This document shows, one piece after another, positions 1-13,656 of a stretch of 64,000 bases of DNA. A program made the position numbers and the translations under genes. Within the stretch, counting starts at the first letter, position 1. Every line of letters begins with the position of its first letter. Source of the DNA: Strongylocentrotus purpuratus (Eukaryota > Echinodermata > Echinoidea > Camarodonta > Strongylocentrotidae); contig NW_022145613.1 of assembly GCF_000002235.5 (NCBI RefSeq), forward strand, positions 2,440,001 to 2,504,000, written 5' to 3'. The notes beneath the pieces were generated by a model. It was not told the origin of the DNA. It did no database searches and saw nothing but the letters and a program-made list of their open reading frames with translations.

Positions 1-46
1 GTGGTGGAGGCGGTGGGGTTGGAGGTGTGAAAGTAGTTGGAATGAC
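1..46 (-). CDS. VWC gene exon 5 (partial, cut by window edge)
   Basis: After a CTACCAG acceptor the in-phase reading is VIPTTFTPPTPPPPP, continuing the proline-rich character, and it runs off the window. The frame agrees with exon 4, which supports the assignment despite its shortness. Confidence 0.6.
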
Positions 47-2830
47 CTGGTAGATCGCAAAGAAAAACGACAACAAATTTTGATGCTTTACTGTTTCATG
101 GCGCTTCATAACAAAATTCTGAAATTTATTTTTGATCAGGATTAAACCCTCTCCTAAATGACAAATCATGATCACTAGTTCATCGCTGAAACATGCGGGA
201 ATTATCTAAAGAACAGTAATGAAACGCAACAAGAGACCATGTAAACAGATAGAAAGAGAGCAATATATGGGATGGTAAGCATATGAAGGTACCAAGAGGA
301 AAGAGCAGGAGAAATTTGGGTAAATAATGAAGTTTCCTAAGCCCGCCGAAAAAGAACAAAAATCATAAAACAAGAAGAAATACAAAGTATACATACAACA
401 TGAAATATAATCAGAGGAAGAAAAACATGAGAAGGCGACAAACCAAAACAAAAACTTACTGTGCCATTATGATTATGAAGACCAAAACCAAGGCCCCCCG
501 ATGGGGGAGGGGGTGGTATAATCGGTGGGGGTGGTAATCTCATTATCAAGATGCTTGACCCGGTAGGAGATGCAGCGGTGATACCTTCTCCCTCACCTGC
601 TGGGGAAGGTGTCGGTTTGGGGTTGGGTCTTGATTTTGGTCCTAAACATGTAAGAAAATGAGAGAGAAAATAGTGACTATAAATTTTTAATGTCTATTGT
701 ATTATTTCATTTCACTGATGATACTACTCCTGCCACTACTATTACTACTACTTATACGACGACGACAACGATGACGATGACGGCGATGACACGAAGGAAT
801 AATATGCATCCTTTAGTCTAGTGCAGTCTAAAAACTTCATGAGCCTCCCACACTATAGACATAAAGGGCACAACAGTTTGGAACCCCTAATTCGACACAA
901 ATTTGCTGGCAAAATTTCACTTAAATTCTATCATAATGTGAAAGAGAATGCCATTTATTTAAAGACACACTCCTGTAAAAATTTACCCCAAAATATTGCA
1001 TTTGAAGACAAATGTTGATAAAAGAATACATGATTTGGGTTTTTCTGGTGTACGCCGAAAACCTCAATTTTGTATTATTTCATCAATATTCGACTTACAG
1101 AAAATGTGTTTTAAAATGATATCCTCTTTCACATTATGATACAATTTAAGTGAAATTTTGTCATCAAATGTTTAGGGCTCCCAGCACTTTAGAGGGGCTT
1201 TAACATAATACATATTTTTGAAAATATTTTGTCCCAAATAAAATTTCATAAAATGTCGATTTAGTACCGTACCTTGATGAAAAAGAAACATACATTTTTA
1301 AGATTCGATAACTACAGAATTAGGGAAATTAAAATTTAAAGATTTAGTCAAATATTTCACACATTTTGTTTGAAAATATCGAAAATATTAGTGCGAGTGA
1401 TTCGGGGAAAATGTTTATGAGAAAATTTTAGGATGGTAAAAAGTATTCCTTACAAACCACCTTCTTACCAACACTCAGCAACGATATGGGGCGGGGTATC
1501 CCTTATAATTTTCCAAACAAGTCCCCCCCCCCCTTGTCTGCTTGTCAGATATTTTGATACACATTCTACGATAATCTTTGGCCCCACCCGTATGTTCTTA
1601 CCTCCACATTGCGGGCAGCATTTTCCTGGTCTGATGACGGGATTCTCACATGACACCGGTTTACATGAACTTCTCGATTTGACTTTACATCGAACGTTTC
1701 CTTCCTGATACAAAATACAATCAAATTATCCATTAAAACACCGGAACAGGCACATCTCTCCAGAAACTTGAAGCAATACTTTCTATTGTGAATATATATT
1801 TTCAACCATCATGATTATCTACAACATGAATGAGGTCTGGTGTTTTTTCCTCTGTTTTAATTTTTTCTAGAAAGTGAATGAATTAAAAAAACAGACCTAT
1901 TTAAACTTGACCTTCTAAAATGATTTAAATCATATGCAACGCCTAATATTAAATACGACAAAAAATATTGAGTTTCCGGAAGAAAAAAATTACCTGTAGA
2001 TTATTTTATAACCCGTACCAACCATAATACCCTTATGCCTTTTGTGACGTAATTGTAATAAAATAGCAGGTACTCACCTCACAGACGCATCTCGTGCAGG
2101 GGTCGAGGTCTAATTTGAATCTATCGCCCTCTTGGTAATATTGTCCATCATACTCGCATTGACCTGTTAACAAATATTACAAAGCAACTGCTAAGTCATT
2201 TAATAAATTCATGCATGCGTTTTACACTTTTTACATTAATATGTACTGCGCCTAAAAAAACAAAGTTCTAGGCGAATTATAAATGAGAGCTTTTATTATT
2301 ATTATTACACTTGCCGATCCGAAAGTAAGTTTTCTTGATATGGGATATGTAATATTTTGGGGACATCGTCAAAACTTGTAGGCATGCAGTTCATCAGTCT
2401 GTATTATTGTTTTCAATCATACTCATATAGATCTCTTTTGCTTTTACATAGTTATATTTCATAAAGACGTGCCAATTCAACAGTCTTCATAGATACATTG
2501 TTTATGTGAGATAATCAAAATTTGTATTCTATTTTAATAAGTGTGATTTGATTTGATTTGGCTTATAAATGAAACCGATGACCGATGACCGATTACCGGG
2601 GTAAAATTCAGTGTAGAGCCCTTTGAAATGTAGGGACGTCAGTTTGCAAAGAACCCTCTTCACATTGATTTTGTAATCATTAATATAAATAACACACTTC
2701 ACAACAAAAATAATAAATCTGTAGATCTCTTACCCGGCGATAATGTGTTTTCTATTTGAGATCGGCTGACCGATATACCGAACACAGCTATCGAGAAAAC
2801 TTGAAGCAGAATTCTCGCCCTTCCTTCCAT
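1..2830 (-). CDS. Secreted VWC-domain, proline-rich protein (5' part of gene, continues past left edge)
   Basis: Five coding exons join in one open frame: 2830-2734, 2163-2078, 1704-1602, 641-460 and 46 to beyond position 1. Every junction has AG/GT ends and matching phase (1, 0, 1, 0). The 171 residues visible are a signal peptide (residues 1 to about 24, hydrophobic core ILLQVFSIAVFGISV), then a complete VWC domain (about 34-95) with all ten cysteines in canonical order, including CTRCVC and the closing CCPQC. A linker rich in Pro, Ser and Gly follows, with PPPPIIPPPPP and more proline runs. VWC domains bind BMP/TGF-beta ligands or occur in matrix proteins and fibrillar collagen N-propeptides. 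No Gly-X-Y collagen repeat is seen in the part present, so the family stays open. The ATG at 2830 is chosen because it begins the signal peptide; an AG acceptor about 20 bases upstream suggests a separate 5'UTR exon. Confidence 0.85.
460..641 (-). CDS. VWC gene exon 4: proline-rich linker
   Basis: Phase 1 in, phase 0 out; encodes about 60 residues beginning PKSRPNPKPTPSPAGEGEG, then LPPPPIIPPPPPSGGLGFG and ending HNHNGT before a GTAAGT donor. It is low complexity and probably an extended extracellular spacer. Confidence 0.78.
642..1601. other. VWC gene intron 3 with short simple repeats
   Basis: AT-rich intron sequence. It holds an imperfect ACT/GAC trinucleotide stretch (about 720-790) and a C-run near 1524. 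No further exon is recognisable. Confidence 0.5.
1602..1704 (-). CDS. VWC gene exon 3: second half of VWC domain
   Basis: Phase 0 in, phase 1 out. It encodes EGNVRCKVKSRSSCKPVSCE, NPVIRPGKCCPQCG, giving cysteines 5-10 with the closing CCxxC. Donor GTAAGA. Codons and spacing match the VWC consensus; this is the most diagnostic exon of the gene. Confidence 0.9.
2078..2163 (-). CDS. VWC gene exon 2: first half of VWC domain
   Basis: Phase 1 in, phase 0 out. It encodes QCEYDGQYYQEGDRFKLDL then DPCTRCVCE, holding cysteines 1-4 of the domain including the CxxCxC signature. Donor GTGAGT, acceptor TTAACAG. Confidence 0.87.
2164..2733. other. VWC gene intron 1
   Basis: AT-rich intron between the signal-peptide exon and the first VWC exon. 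Short ATT run near 2295 and a GACCGAT tandem near 2575-2596. Nothing else is seen. Confidence 0.5.
2734..2830 (-). CDS. VWC gene exon 1: start codon and signal peptide
   Basis: The exon encodes 32 codons plus one base, MEGRARILLQVFSIAV onward to SQIENTLSP, and ends at a GTAAGA donor in phase 1. The hydrophobic stretch and the residues VSRS suggest signal-peptidase cleavage near residue 22-24. A short out-of-frame ATG lies just upstream in the presumed 5'UTR. Confidence 0.82.
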
Positions 2831-3426
2831 TGCCAAGACATTGATAAACCTAAAGATGAGAACCATAAAAAGAGATGAGAGAAAGAAAAGAATATATCAG
2901 TCATGTATGAGCAAAGATATGATTGTACTAATAAATCGAATACCACTATTATAGAGAGACATACTAAACCACTCAGTTCATTCCTGCTGTTAACCTCGAA
3001 TGATGAGTACAACACGAAAAGCTTCAGTATGTCAAATTATACGTTGAAATATTAACAGCAGAAACTACACAAGGAATTAATTCTCGAGAATATAAAGTGC
3101 ATACATACGGGATGTGGACAATCAATTCTTCAAAGCTAAATATTTGAATAAATACAACCGTTCTTGTATTGGATTTAAACATTCTAGCATAACATGTAAC
3201 GTAATTTTGTGAAAACATCAACATTTAAACATAAAAAATAATAAGGAATTAAACATCATAATTATTTGCCGTCGATCGCGCGTATGATTTCATAAAAAAA
3301 TTCCATACCTAGTCAAACTTTTTATGCAAAATGGTATTGAATATGTTGTGAGATGCAACAACTACTTTGCATGATCTGTTTTGATCTATGGAGAAGAAGA
3401 ATTTAAGCCTATTAGAATTAGTTTGC

Positions 3427-3444
3427 CCTCTCTCTGTCTCTCTC

Positions 3445-3520
<76 letters not shown>
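3427..3520. repeat. Compound (TCTG)/(TG)n/(TC)n microsatellite
   Basis: Pyrimidine-rich run passing from CTCTCTGT through pure TG to pure TC. Seen directly. Confidence 0.95.
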
Positions 3521-3522
<2 letters not shown>

Positions 3523-3712
3523 ATCACATGATGCAATGAGAGCCATGATCAGGGTTCTTCGATGATAAGACAGGCCAAGAGATGAGAGAATAGAATAACG
3601 GAAGAAGGCTACCCATGACCTGGATGGGTTACGAGTCCATGGGATACAAGTGCAGTATTGCTATCATTCTAACAGCCCTACATCTTTCTTATAAACTCAC
3701 CCCTCACCGATC

Positions 3713-3714
3713 AT

Positions 3715-3766
<52 letters not shown>

Positions 3767-4044
3767 TTCTCTTTTTCTTTATTTCCTCCTGTCTCCTGTC
3801 TCTTCTTCTCCGTCTTCTTCTTCTTCTCCTTCTCCTTCTTCTTCGTCTTCTCCTTCTTTTTCTTCTTCTTCTTCTTCTTCTTCTTCTTCTTCTTCTTCTT
3901 CTTCTTCTTCTTCTTCTTCTTGTTCTTCTTCTTCTTCTTATTATTATTCTCCTCCTCCTCCTTCTTCTACTTTACTTCTCCTATCCACTCCCTTTGCCAT
4001 GTTTGCCGTTACGTATATTTTTGTCTTCCTCGATTTTTGTTGTT

Positions 4045-4090
<46 letters not shown>

Positions 4091-4110
4091 ATCCTACTCT
4101 CCCTCCCTCC
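3713..4110. repeat. CT and TTC microsatellite cluster
   Basis: (CT)n at about 3716-3760, TTC/TCC triplets at 3805-3965 and a second (CT)n at 4048-4088. Long open frames here (poly-Ser, poly-Phe, Leu-Ser) are artefacts of the repeat. Confidence 0.95.
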
Positions 4111-4559
4111 CTCTGTGTTAAGTAATCATATCAGTGGTTTGTAATTATTAATATATTTGTTGAAATTAAATGCTTATCGAAAGATATTATATTAGAGCTC
4201 GCCTTAGCTCAACCCGTGGGGAAATACGTTTGACATGCTATTAGAAGAAGAAAACATACCAATATAATTTTCATTTTAAATATTTTAACCACAGATAATT
4301 GTTTCTATTTCGTAACTATAGTACCATTTCGGAATTTAGAAGTGCATTCACATAACGTACATGATTAAGCTCTTGGTAACATGAAAATGCTGTGAGCCTA
4401 ATTTTGGGCACATGACCCTAGACAAAATCAGTAACAGGAGTAATTACATGTTGTGGTTGTTTTAGCACTTCGATTATTTCAAACTGCAGCATCAATTCCT
4501 ATATATCATGCTCTATGTTCATTAACCTACCTACGTAATTAATAATGAACAAGCAGAGC

Positions 4560-5240
4560 ACTTTGTAGGATTAGGGGCGGATTCCGAACACTAAGCAGTG
4601 TTTAGAAAGGGGGATAAGTGGGTAGCGCCACCGACTTGATTGTAATATGATGTAAAGAAATGCCAGCAATATAATATAACGTGAAAGGTAGACCGGGGGT
4701 AATACTTGAAGGAGGGGGGAAGGGGTTGATTGGACCCCTCCCATACCCCCCCCCCCACCAATATTTGCCAGAATGTGGAGATGTTGTTCATTCACTTGAC
4801 CCGCAATCAAAGGGTTGAGGATTAAAATCTAATAATGTTCCTTGGGAAAGCATGAGACCCCGTTACTTTGAATTATTATTATTATTATTGTTATTATTAT
4901 TATTATTATTATTATCATCATGTTCTGGCTGTAGTCGAGAGCAGAGTAATCATGGAGAATAATATTGCTAATCCATTTTCATAGGGATTATTTTATAGGG
5001 GGGGGGGGGTAGAAACATTTCTGTTACTGCCCCTCCCATTTTAAGTGAAGTTTTCCAGACGACGTTGGATCCTACATCTTTTACATATTTCCAGTCGTTT
5101 TTAGGGAGATGTTAAATTCGATGTTGTTCTTTTAAAATCTCAACACACAATTAACTTTTCGCACGTCTCTAAATAAGTGAATAGCATGGGATGATGGGGG
5201 AGAGGGGTACCTAAGCCCCCCCCCCCCCCCTAGGGCCACC
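4560..5240. repeat. C/G-homopolymer-bearing repeat debris with ATT run
   Basis: Several poly-C or poly-G runs (about 4745, 4999, 5218) next to GGGCGG-type segments and an (ATT)n run at 4872-4916. These resemble ends of small non-autonomous DNA transposons, but no terminal inverted repeat or target duplication could be fixed. Confidence 0.35.
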
Positions 5241-5479
5241 CAGGGATACGCCCTGTCGATGCGAGCGATAGATTTCAAGTATCCGCCACGTGGGCTTGAG
5301 GCCAATTAGCTGAGGAGTGTGGAGAGAAATATCGACCGGTGTAAATTGAATCAAGAAATCAATATCTGCAGGATGCAGTCTCTCCACAAACCCAGCAGTC
5401 GTGGCAGCTATCTATCTCACTATCTCCAATTCTAGACGCTGCGTTTTCTTGCACGCGACTCTGCCATATATTAGCTATC

Positions 5480-5870
5480 TCTCTCTCTATCTCCCCCTGT
5501 CCCCCATTTATTTAAATTCAGTTTGATTCGTTCATTCGTTTCACTACTATTAAAAAACCACACACATTCATATTACCTCCCTAAATCCCTTTCCACCCCC
5601 ATCTCTCTTTATCTCGCTCTCTCTCTCTCTCTCTCAGTCACTCTCTCTCTCCCTGTGTCTCTCCCCTTCCGTCCTTCCTACCCCCATCTCTCCCTCATCT
5701 ATTTCCCCTTCTCCCCTTCCCCTTTTCTACTTCCCATCCCTTCTTTCTCACGCCCTCTCGCGCGCTCTTTCTCTCTCTCTCTCTTTCTATTTATTTCTCT
5801 CCCACTTACTTCTTTCATTTCCATCTCTCTCTATCTCCCCCTCTCTCTCACTCCCTTTCTCTCGCTCATC
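5480..5870. repeat. Pyrimidine-rich (CT) low-complexity tract
   Basis: Interrupted CTCTCT and CCCTT runs over about 390 bases. The open frame through it has no domain content. Confidence 0.9.
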
Positions 5871-6014
5871 AAGTTTATGCTCAACCCACCACCTAACCAA
5901 TCATGCCGATACAACTGATCTCTTGACTTGTAGTTGGCTGCAAACATGCAGAGATAGATTGGTATGAAATCAAGAATACCGGACCCAACTTATAGAGTTG
6001 ATTCGCGGGTGAGT

Positions 6015-6145
6015 GATGATGAAGATAATGATGCTGGTGGTGATCAAGATCATGATTATCATCATCATCATCATCATCAATATTACGATGATTATGATGA
6101 GAAGGAGGAGAGGGTAGGTGGAGGAGGAGAAGAAGGGGTGGACTA
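6015..6145. repeat. GAT/ATC and GGA triplet tract
   Basis: ATGATGATG and ATCATCATC triplets followed by GAGGAGG. Simple sequence only. Confidence 0.85.
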
Positions 6146-7817
6146 TGATGCAAACTTATAAAAGATATGCCCAGCAAGCATTCTGAGTCTATGGGAAGTT
6201 CGAAGTTATGCAATTACACAAACCAATGGGCTACACATACATCAATGAAGAATCCATTACAATATCATCGCTTTATGTTTGTTCAAAGTGTCGCAATGAA
6301 ATAAAGTGTAAACCATTTACCACCAAAACGTTAGTTAACACAACATGATTGACACACATCTTTCATTCTTAACTCTGCATGTACAATAGACATCCCTCAA
6401 TGCACTGTTGAATGATATAAGGTCCTTAATGTTTACGTAACTGAATCTCCACTGTATTAGTCAATATGTCATCGATCTTAAGTACAGTTCATTAAAATTC
6501 ATAACGACATTGTCGAATGCGCCCCCGGCTCTGCGCGGGACATATCAACTTTGACAATTTATTTATTGATGGGGTACTTAAATGTACATCTCCAATGATG
6601 TCACTGGGAGTCATTTTGCGTGTTTAAACTTTGCGCCAAAGGGAACTTTCACACTAAAAATTTAGCTGCAAATGAATGCCGTATTACTATCGTGCACATC
6701 CATATTCTGCGAATGTACTCTGAAAACCTGAGCAGCTTTGCTCCTAATCTTTAGTTTAAACAAGTTCTATTTTATTCATAATTTTAAATGTACATCAAGG
6801 TATTTCTCCATACATTAAGTCTGACGTAGCATTTACCTATATCACCATGTCTAAATAATAACCATTGTGTATGTAACTTTATTAAATTTATCATATTTTA
6901 TTTTTCAATTTACAGTTCATCTTGTATAATAATGAGAAGAAACCATGATGCCGTCAACAACAGCATGAATTCATTTTCAAGTCAAAAATCATAAGTAGGC
7001 CTACTTTTGTTATAAAAGATTCATTGAAAGTGGTGAAAATAGTCCGCTTGATACTGCAGGTTACCGATGTTTTTATTAAAATCATCTGTCTCATTTTCAC
7101 AATTGTTCTGGGTCATTTTAACACCGATGCCTTCATTCTTAGTGAAACTATCAAATCAAGACGTTGTATCGATTAGATTGCATCTAACAGTATCATTTAC
7201 TTTTCATTTTTCATCAACATCTTTATAATCACATGGTAATTTTAACGAAATTCATGTGAAAAATATAAAAGATCACTATATTACTTCAAATTCTTCCGAC
7301 CATCGACGATCTCTTGCTGGTAGCATTTTGATTAAATAAATTAAACAAGTTCGGCCCTTTAAGGCATGCCCTGAATTTCTGGCTGTGCTGTGCATTAGGC
7401 TGAGCTAGTGTGTGCATGTCGGGTAGCCAATTAACTAGATTGATTTTCGCGACTCCAACTTACGGAAAAACTGGACTTGTTATTTGCCCCCGCGGTAATG
7501 TCTTCCCGCGAAATGGATTGATAACAAATACATTTAGATTATGGGTATGAGTAGAATTGCAGGGACTATCAAAACCTAGATCAATATAGCTCAGAATCTA
7601 AATGAAACTATGAACCCTTTTAAAAATGGCAAACTTATATTGCAAATCATGTACCACACTTTTTATTTTTATCACATCATTGGATATTGGTTTTAATTTA
7701 TAATGGTTACTAAAGCATAACTACGGATCCTCCCTTTGCAATGGAAAAGACTCGATAGACAGCTTTTTGAAAGAAAAGAACATCACAATGACAGTGAAAT
7801 ATTAATCGGAGATAGAC

Positions 7818-7977
7818 ACCCCCTCCCCCCCCCCCCCAAAAAAAAAAGAAGGAAAGACACTTGGACAGAAAGAGACAAGGAGTAGAAAGGGAGAGAAAAT
7901 ATAGAAAGGGCGGCAGAATAGGCATGTACAAAGATGGGGAGAGGGAGATGGAGAGAGTGAGAGAGAGAGATAGAGAG

Positions 7978-8032
<55 letters not shown>

Positions 8033-8040
8033 GGGGTTCA
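7818..8040. repeat. Poly-C then (GA)n microsatellite
   Basis: A C-run and A-run at 7818-7850 followed by purine-rich DNA that ends in near-pure GA at about 7980-8030. Confidence 0.93.
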
Positions 8041-10679
8041 CTCAGAAGTAGAAGGAGGAGAATGGACATTCTCTAAATATTAATATCATCGTTCATCTTA
8101 AGAGACATTTGATCAAGGTGCCATTACTTTCATATTAGTATATCATGCCAAAATATATTGATTTTCAACGATAACGTAATTGACAAATAAACAACAGAAT
8201 AAGTCACTTAAGATAAACCCAATTACAAATACGCGGTCCAATTAATACGGAGAATTAATTCTAATTAAGGTACACATATATTCGTTGTGTTTAATTTGTC
8301 TAAACAAGTTCGACGTCATTGAACGGATTATGCTACGCACTCAGTGGGATAGCTTGTCTATTTATGTTACCATCCTTGGTTAACACCGTCCTATCACGAT
8401 GAATCGTATATAAAGAAACACGGAGAGAACAGAGAAATCTGGGGGGTGGGGGGTGTGGTGGGGATGAGATTAGTAGAGCGATGACCCCTCCCCCTCAAAT
8501 AAAAAGAACTGGTTTGTGATTAGAGATGGAACTAGACCCTAATTTTAATAAAAGAAGGAGGATAGACTTTATTGGCAGCCTCCCCCTCCCGCTCCCATCA
8601 GACAATCACCCACGCCCACAAACGCGAACTCCCACACAATTATACACATACACAAAATACTGGCTCACACTGTGAATATTACCAAGACTAGTAAAAAAAA
8701 CACATTCTCACGAAGTACCTTTTCACAGGACGACTTATTTTTAAATCTAAAGTAGATGTTAACATAGTATAACATCTAAAGACAAAAGGAGGACATCCTG
8801 ACATAACGATTAGTGTAAAAGTATTGCATGTTTTTTAAAACTTGATATCTAGTAATAGACTGTATAGAAGAGGGCATTGCTATATTCATATTTGCCTCTA
8901 CTCGCAAAGTATTTTTAAAACAAGATATATAATCCACATGGTGACTTAATTTAAAGTTGCGGTACTCATTTCTGTTTCTAACATAATCATGAAGATAAGA
9001 CTAACACCATTCTCTGCTAGCTGTTTCGTTGCGTTTTAACCACAGGACTGGTAACTACCCTATTAATCATATTTATGTTCCCTGAGATATCTGTAAATTA
9101 AGTATTCGCCAATGACATTAAATTGTTGTCAGATGTAACATATGAACACAAAAAGTACGTTGTTAAAAGTATCAATATTCAACAGGACGGAGAAGATGAC
9201 TAACGAGAGAAAAATGACAACAAACGGTTAATATTGTGAAAGGATTCCGAATCGTCTTCGAAAGCAATCATTTTCAGAGAAACTTTCTCGGTGGAATGAA
9301 AAAGTATGTGAACAAGACCATTGTGAAATTAATGAGACTATGCGTCTATACTATAAATTGATGTACGTACATCAACATTAACTCCTCTCCGAGCTCTGTA
9401 CTGTCAGACCATTAAAACATATCTCCCGCCTCATAATGAAAAACTAGAAACTGACGTCATACGATCGATGGTTTGCAAGTGAGACTTACATCGGTATTAA
9501 CGTCGTTAAAGGGCCAGTTTAAGTTCTTTGGGCCCGGCCTACGTAAATATCAATCAAAATTGAAACAGACAACAGGATATACATTAAAACAAAATCAAAA
9601 CCTTGGTAAATTCCACCCTCTCCCTTTCCCAAGGGGAATTTTTTGTGCCTATATATTAGAACAGAAAAGGGGAACTGCTAACTTCTCTTTAACCTTTCAA
9701 AGCAGATTAAGATGGATATATTGAAAATATGGAATAGTAGTCGTTAGCACTTTTAGTATACAAGCAACGTGATTATTTGGCCCAATACATCAGTGTATAC
9801 GAAACCAACAAATTAATGCTAATAATATGAAGAGGACAGTGATGACGTGAATAACATGTCACAGATTAATCAATGTCATTGAGTAGATTACATTTGTTCC
9901 TGGAAACGTGCATTGCAGTGTAAGTTTATGACCTTTGAGTCCAACGGTTTTTTCATACACAGTACTGTTCACCTCTTCTTCTTATTACAAAGACATAAAT
10001 ATTAATATTTGAAATACATAAAACAGCTTGTAGTCGTTATATAAACGAATTCTCAAGAATATTTGTTTAAAAAATGTGCTCATGGACGGACGTTATTCAC
10101 CCCCTCGATATTTAAGAACCGAATTTATAAGAATTTGCTGAGGATGACCAAAATAGTAAGACCTGTATTACAAAGAAAAAACCTCTGTTTTTTATTATCT
10201 TGGTCCAATCTGACATATTTAGGGTGTATAAATCAATGAAAACAGTGTTATTAACTTATAACTGCAGTCACATTTTCATTACACAGAATTCATGGAAAAG
10301 TATAGGTATAACAAAAACAATTTGTTGCACTGCTGCTACGAACCCTTCAATTCCGACCAAACCTCATCCTTATCCTTATACCCCATGGTTATATGAAGCT
10401 AGCCTTTACATCTTCCAAGCTCGTATATTCTACGACACTATCTGATTATCTGCTGTAGTTCAAGTACAACATAGCGGAGTGTTGGTGATTAATCATGTGT
10501 CTTAGGAAGATCTTGGACAGCCGCGCTCTAACATGACGAATGGGTCGTTCATATCTCAGCGAGCTGACTTCATAAATGAATAACCTAGTTCCTTCTCAGT
10601 CTAGGCACAATGAGATTTGGTTAATATAAAGCAAAATGAGAACAGTGTAATAATGTTCAAAAGAATAAATATTTCCCAT

Positions 10680-10890
10680 GTTTGTCTCTTCTTTTTCTTC
10701 TTTTTTTCCTTTCTTTTTCTTCTTCTTTTGCTCCTCCTTCCTCGTCACCTCCTCCTCCCCGTCATCCTCCTCTTTCTTCTTTGTTTTATTCTTCTCCTCT
10801 TCCTCCTCCTCCTTCCCACCCCCTCCTCCTCCTCCTCCTCTATCTTTTTCTTCTTCTTCTTTTTCTTCTTCTTTTTTTGTTTCTTCTTAG
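10680..10890. repeat. TTC/TCC pyrimidine tract
   Basis: Interrupted TTCTTC and CTCCTC triplets. Overlapping open frames are repeat artefacts. Confidence 0.92.
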
Positions 10891-12068
10891 TTTGGGTTTT
10901 TTTGTGTGGCTCTTTTTATAATCTCTGTTAACATATTTCAAAATCTGATGCCCGGTATTTTACTAGCCTTGTCAATAATTTGGAAATCTAAGGACTATAT
11001 TTGATTGGTGTCTGACCGTAGAAAGCGTCTCTGCTAATTGTGGGCACATTCGGTTTAAAATCCCCCATGAAAATGTTCTAGCAACGTCACTAAGCCTAGT
11101 AAGCAGAGATGACATGACTACATGACTTGTATATCAAATAAAATAAATCATCAAATATGCGCAATATATAGAACATGAATTTCATGTTTTAATATGCACA
11201 TGTATCCTTTTATATCTCTCAAAGACTCAATGAATGTAAAGATATTAAAAATGCATGGAAACAATATCAGAATGAGGATGATTGATGTCCCCTGATAAGT
11301 TTTTCATATATAGAGTACGTGGGCCCAGGAAACTATACGTCCATGGCGAGTTTACAATCAAACAGCGTATACGGTGTGACAATGCTTCCATTCATTGTCA
11401 GATCTCCTGGAAACTGTTTGTACTAAAATTTAGTTTGAATTATTTCTGCTTAATACATGCATATGTAATAAATATGTGTCAATGAGAATTTTGTTTTCAT
11501 TAAATAGAATAAATAACGGATTTATTATGAAATATGGTATATGCAAGTGACATGACTTCAGGAAAACGTAAATGGAAGATAATCCATGTTATGTTAGAGT
11601 TAATTTACCCTCAGTTTACGCTTTAATTGTTAACAAATTTAACCTAAAATGTAGTGAAAAGAATAGTTTCGAAAGCAGTTGTGAATCTACTATTTTTATG
11701 AAAGGGCATGGGAAAGGGCGCATAATTTAACATGTGCAAGATACTGAATTTTCCCCCTTTCCCAGATCCACCACATAAAATGCAAATAATATAATTCAAT
11801 ATGATTTAATCATATATCATGTTCATGTAAATATGAATCCAGGATATTTTAATATTCGTCGAGAAATACTGCTCAGAAGACTTTATTAATAAACCAGAAA
11901 ACTGTGAGCTCGTAAAATTGGGGGAACATCCCGAAGGAATAAGGACGAACCGTATAATTATGTTCGGCCTTCATGCGAAAAATTGTTTCATTTTACTTTT
12001 CTCAACTATGTCGATAATTTCTTCATCCGTTCTCTCTTTATGATCTCTATCGGTCTTCCTATCTTTAT

Positions 12069-12117
<49 letters not shown>

Positions 12118-12175
12118 ATCTCTCTCTATCTCTCTTTCTCTTAGTCTCTCACTCTCTCTTTATATACCTATCTCT
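12069..12175. repeat. (CT)n microsatellite
   Basis: Poly-C followed by CTCTCT with CTAT interruptions. Confidence 0.93.
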
Positions 12176-13656
12176 CCCGAATTCATCTTAACCAATACTT
12201 TTATCTCCCCATTTTCCTCATCTTTCTGATTTCAATGATTATTATTTTGCTTCATTTTCAATCCCCTATCTTGATATCAGCTTTCAAAAAGTTCAACTTA
12301 ATTGTTATCTTGATACTCGTAGAGCATTGACATTGTTTAAAAGATATTGGTTTGAATCAGCTTGGCTTTAGAAAGAGCGCCTCTATAACGATCAAATGAT
12401 GACTATTACGTGTTTATTCTTGAATTCGCTCCAGATGATTTTAGATCAAACCATTATCTTAGTACTATCATGCACAATATTTTTCATCAAAAACAGTAAC
12501 GTAATAAATTTAAAGATTAAACTGACCATATGATAACTGAGCTGGAGAAACAATTGAAATTGACAAATGCTGAATTTGTATAAGCTCTGTTTTTTTTTTT
12601 ACTATGATGCTTCTCCCGTGGCTGTGTGATAATTACATAGGTTCGATATGAAATTAGTGCACTCAACTCGCATTACCCCTCGCCCTAGATACATGTATGA
12701 ACGTAACCAATCCATTACTCGAGCTCTTTAATTGATTCTATTCCATCTAAAAAGGGGACTAACTTCTCATCAATAGACAACTCCTGTTAACGTTGGGAGC
12801 TCATGGATATTGACGCGTGTACTATAAATGATAATTAAGCCCACCGAGCTTCAGTGGATCATGGCTTCTAATTGTGGACATTTCTCGTTTAAATTCTAAT
12901 CCAATTTTAAGCCTGGGATAACTTCTCGTAATACGTAGGGTATATTTTTAGAATTTGGACTGTATTTACCGTTTTTAGAGGGTAGCTATATCTACAGAGT
13001 TATTTAAGGGAAGTATTTGAAATTTAGAAAATATAACTAGTCCGTTTAGCTTTAACGGCGTCATTCGATCGCAATATGATGACGTCCATTCCAAATTTGC
13101 ATTAATAAAATAATGCTTATTATGGTATGAGTTTACTTTCGGTCATTAGAGACAGGCACATTGCAGGAAGAGATTGAAATGACTGATTGCAGAGGTACTG
13201 AATATTTATCTCTACATGCAACTATTGAAATAACAAAACTCATTTCATGGCCTTGTCCAGTCGTCAATTATAAAAAGCACAAAACACCAATTTCACATGA
13301 AGATGAAAGTATAAACATTGTACTTTAATCACTCCTAATATGCTTGCAAAATAATTTCAAACTGATCAATTATCGACTAAATTTGCTTTAAAGCGTCAAT
13401 GTTTAAATTGTGTGATATATCTCCTGTAAATTGCCTTTAACAACCCTTGGGAATCCCCCTAACGAACGGAACTATTCAAGGGTCGTTTATTTCAAATAGG
13501 ACCTCAAAAATTATTGAAGGTATATATTTTACTTTTTTTTTTCTCTCGTTTTATCATCAACTCCTTTTCCTTCCCAATACATTTCCCTGCATAGGTCTTC
13601 ACATCTATGTCATTGTTGCTCCCATCATCATTGCTCCCCAGTCTCACCCTCTCCCC

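Noticed and set aside
3615-4144. Poly-Ser and poly-Phe frames of 143-168 codons
   Set aside because: Encoded by CT and TTC microsatellites only.
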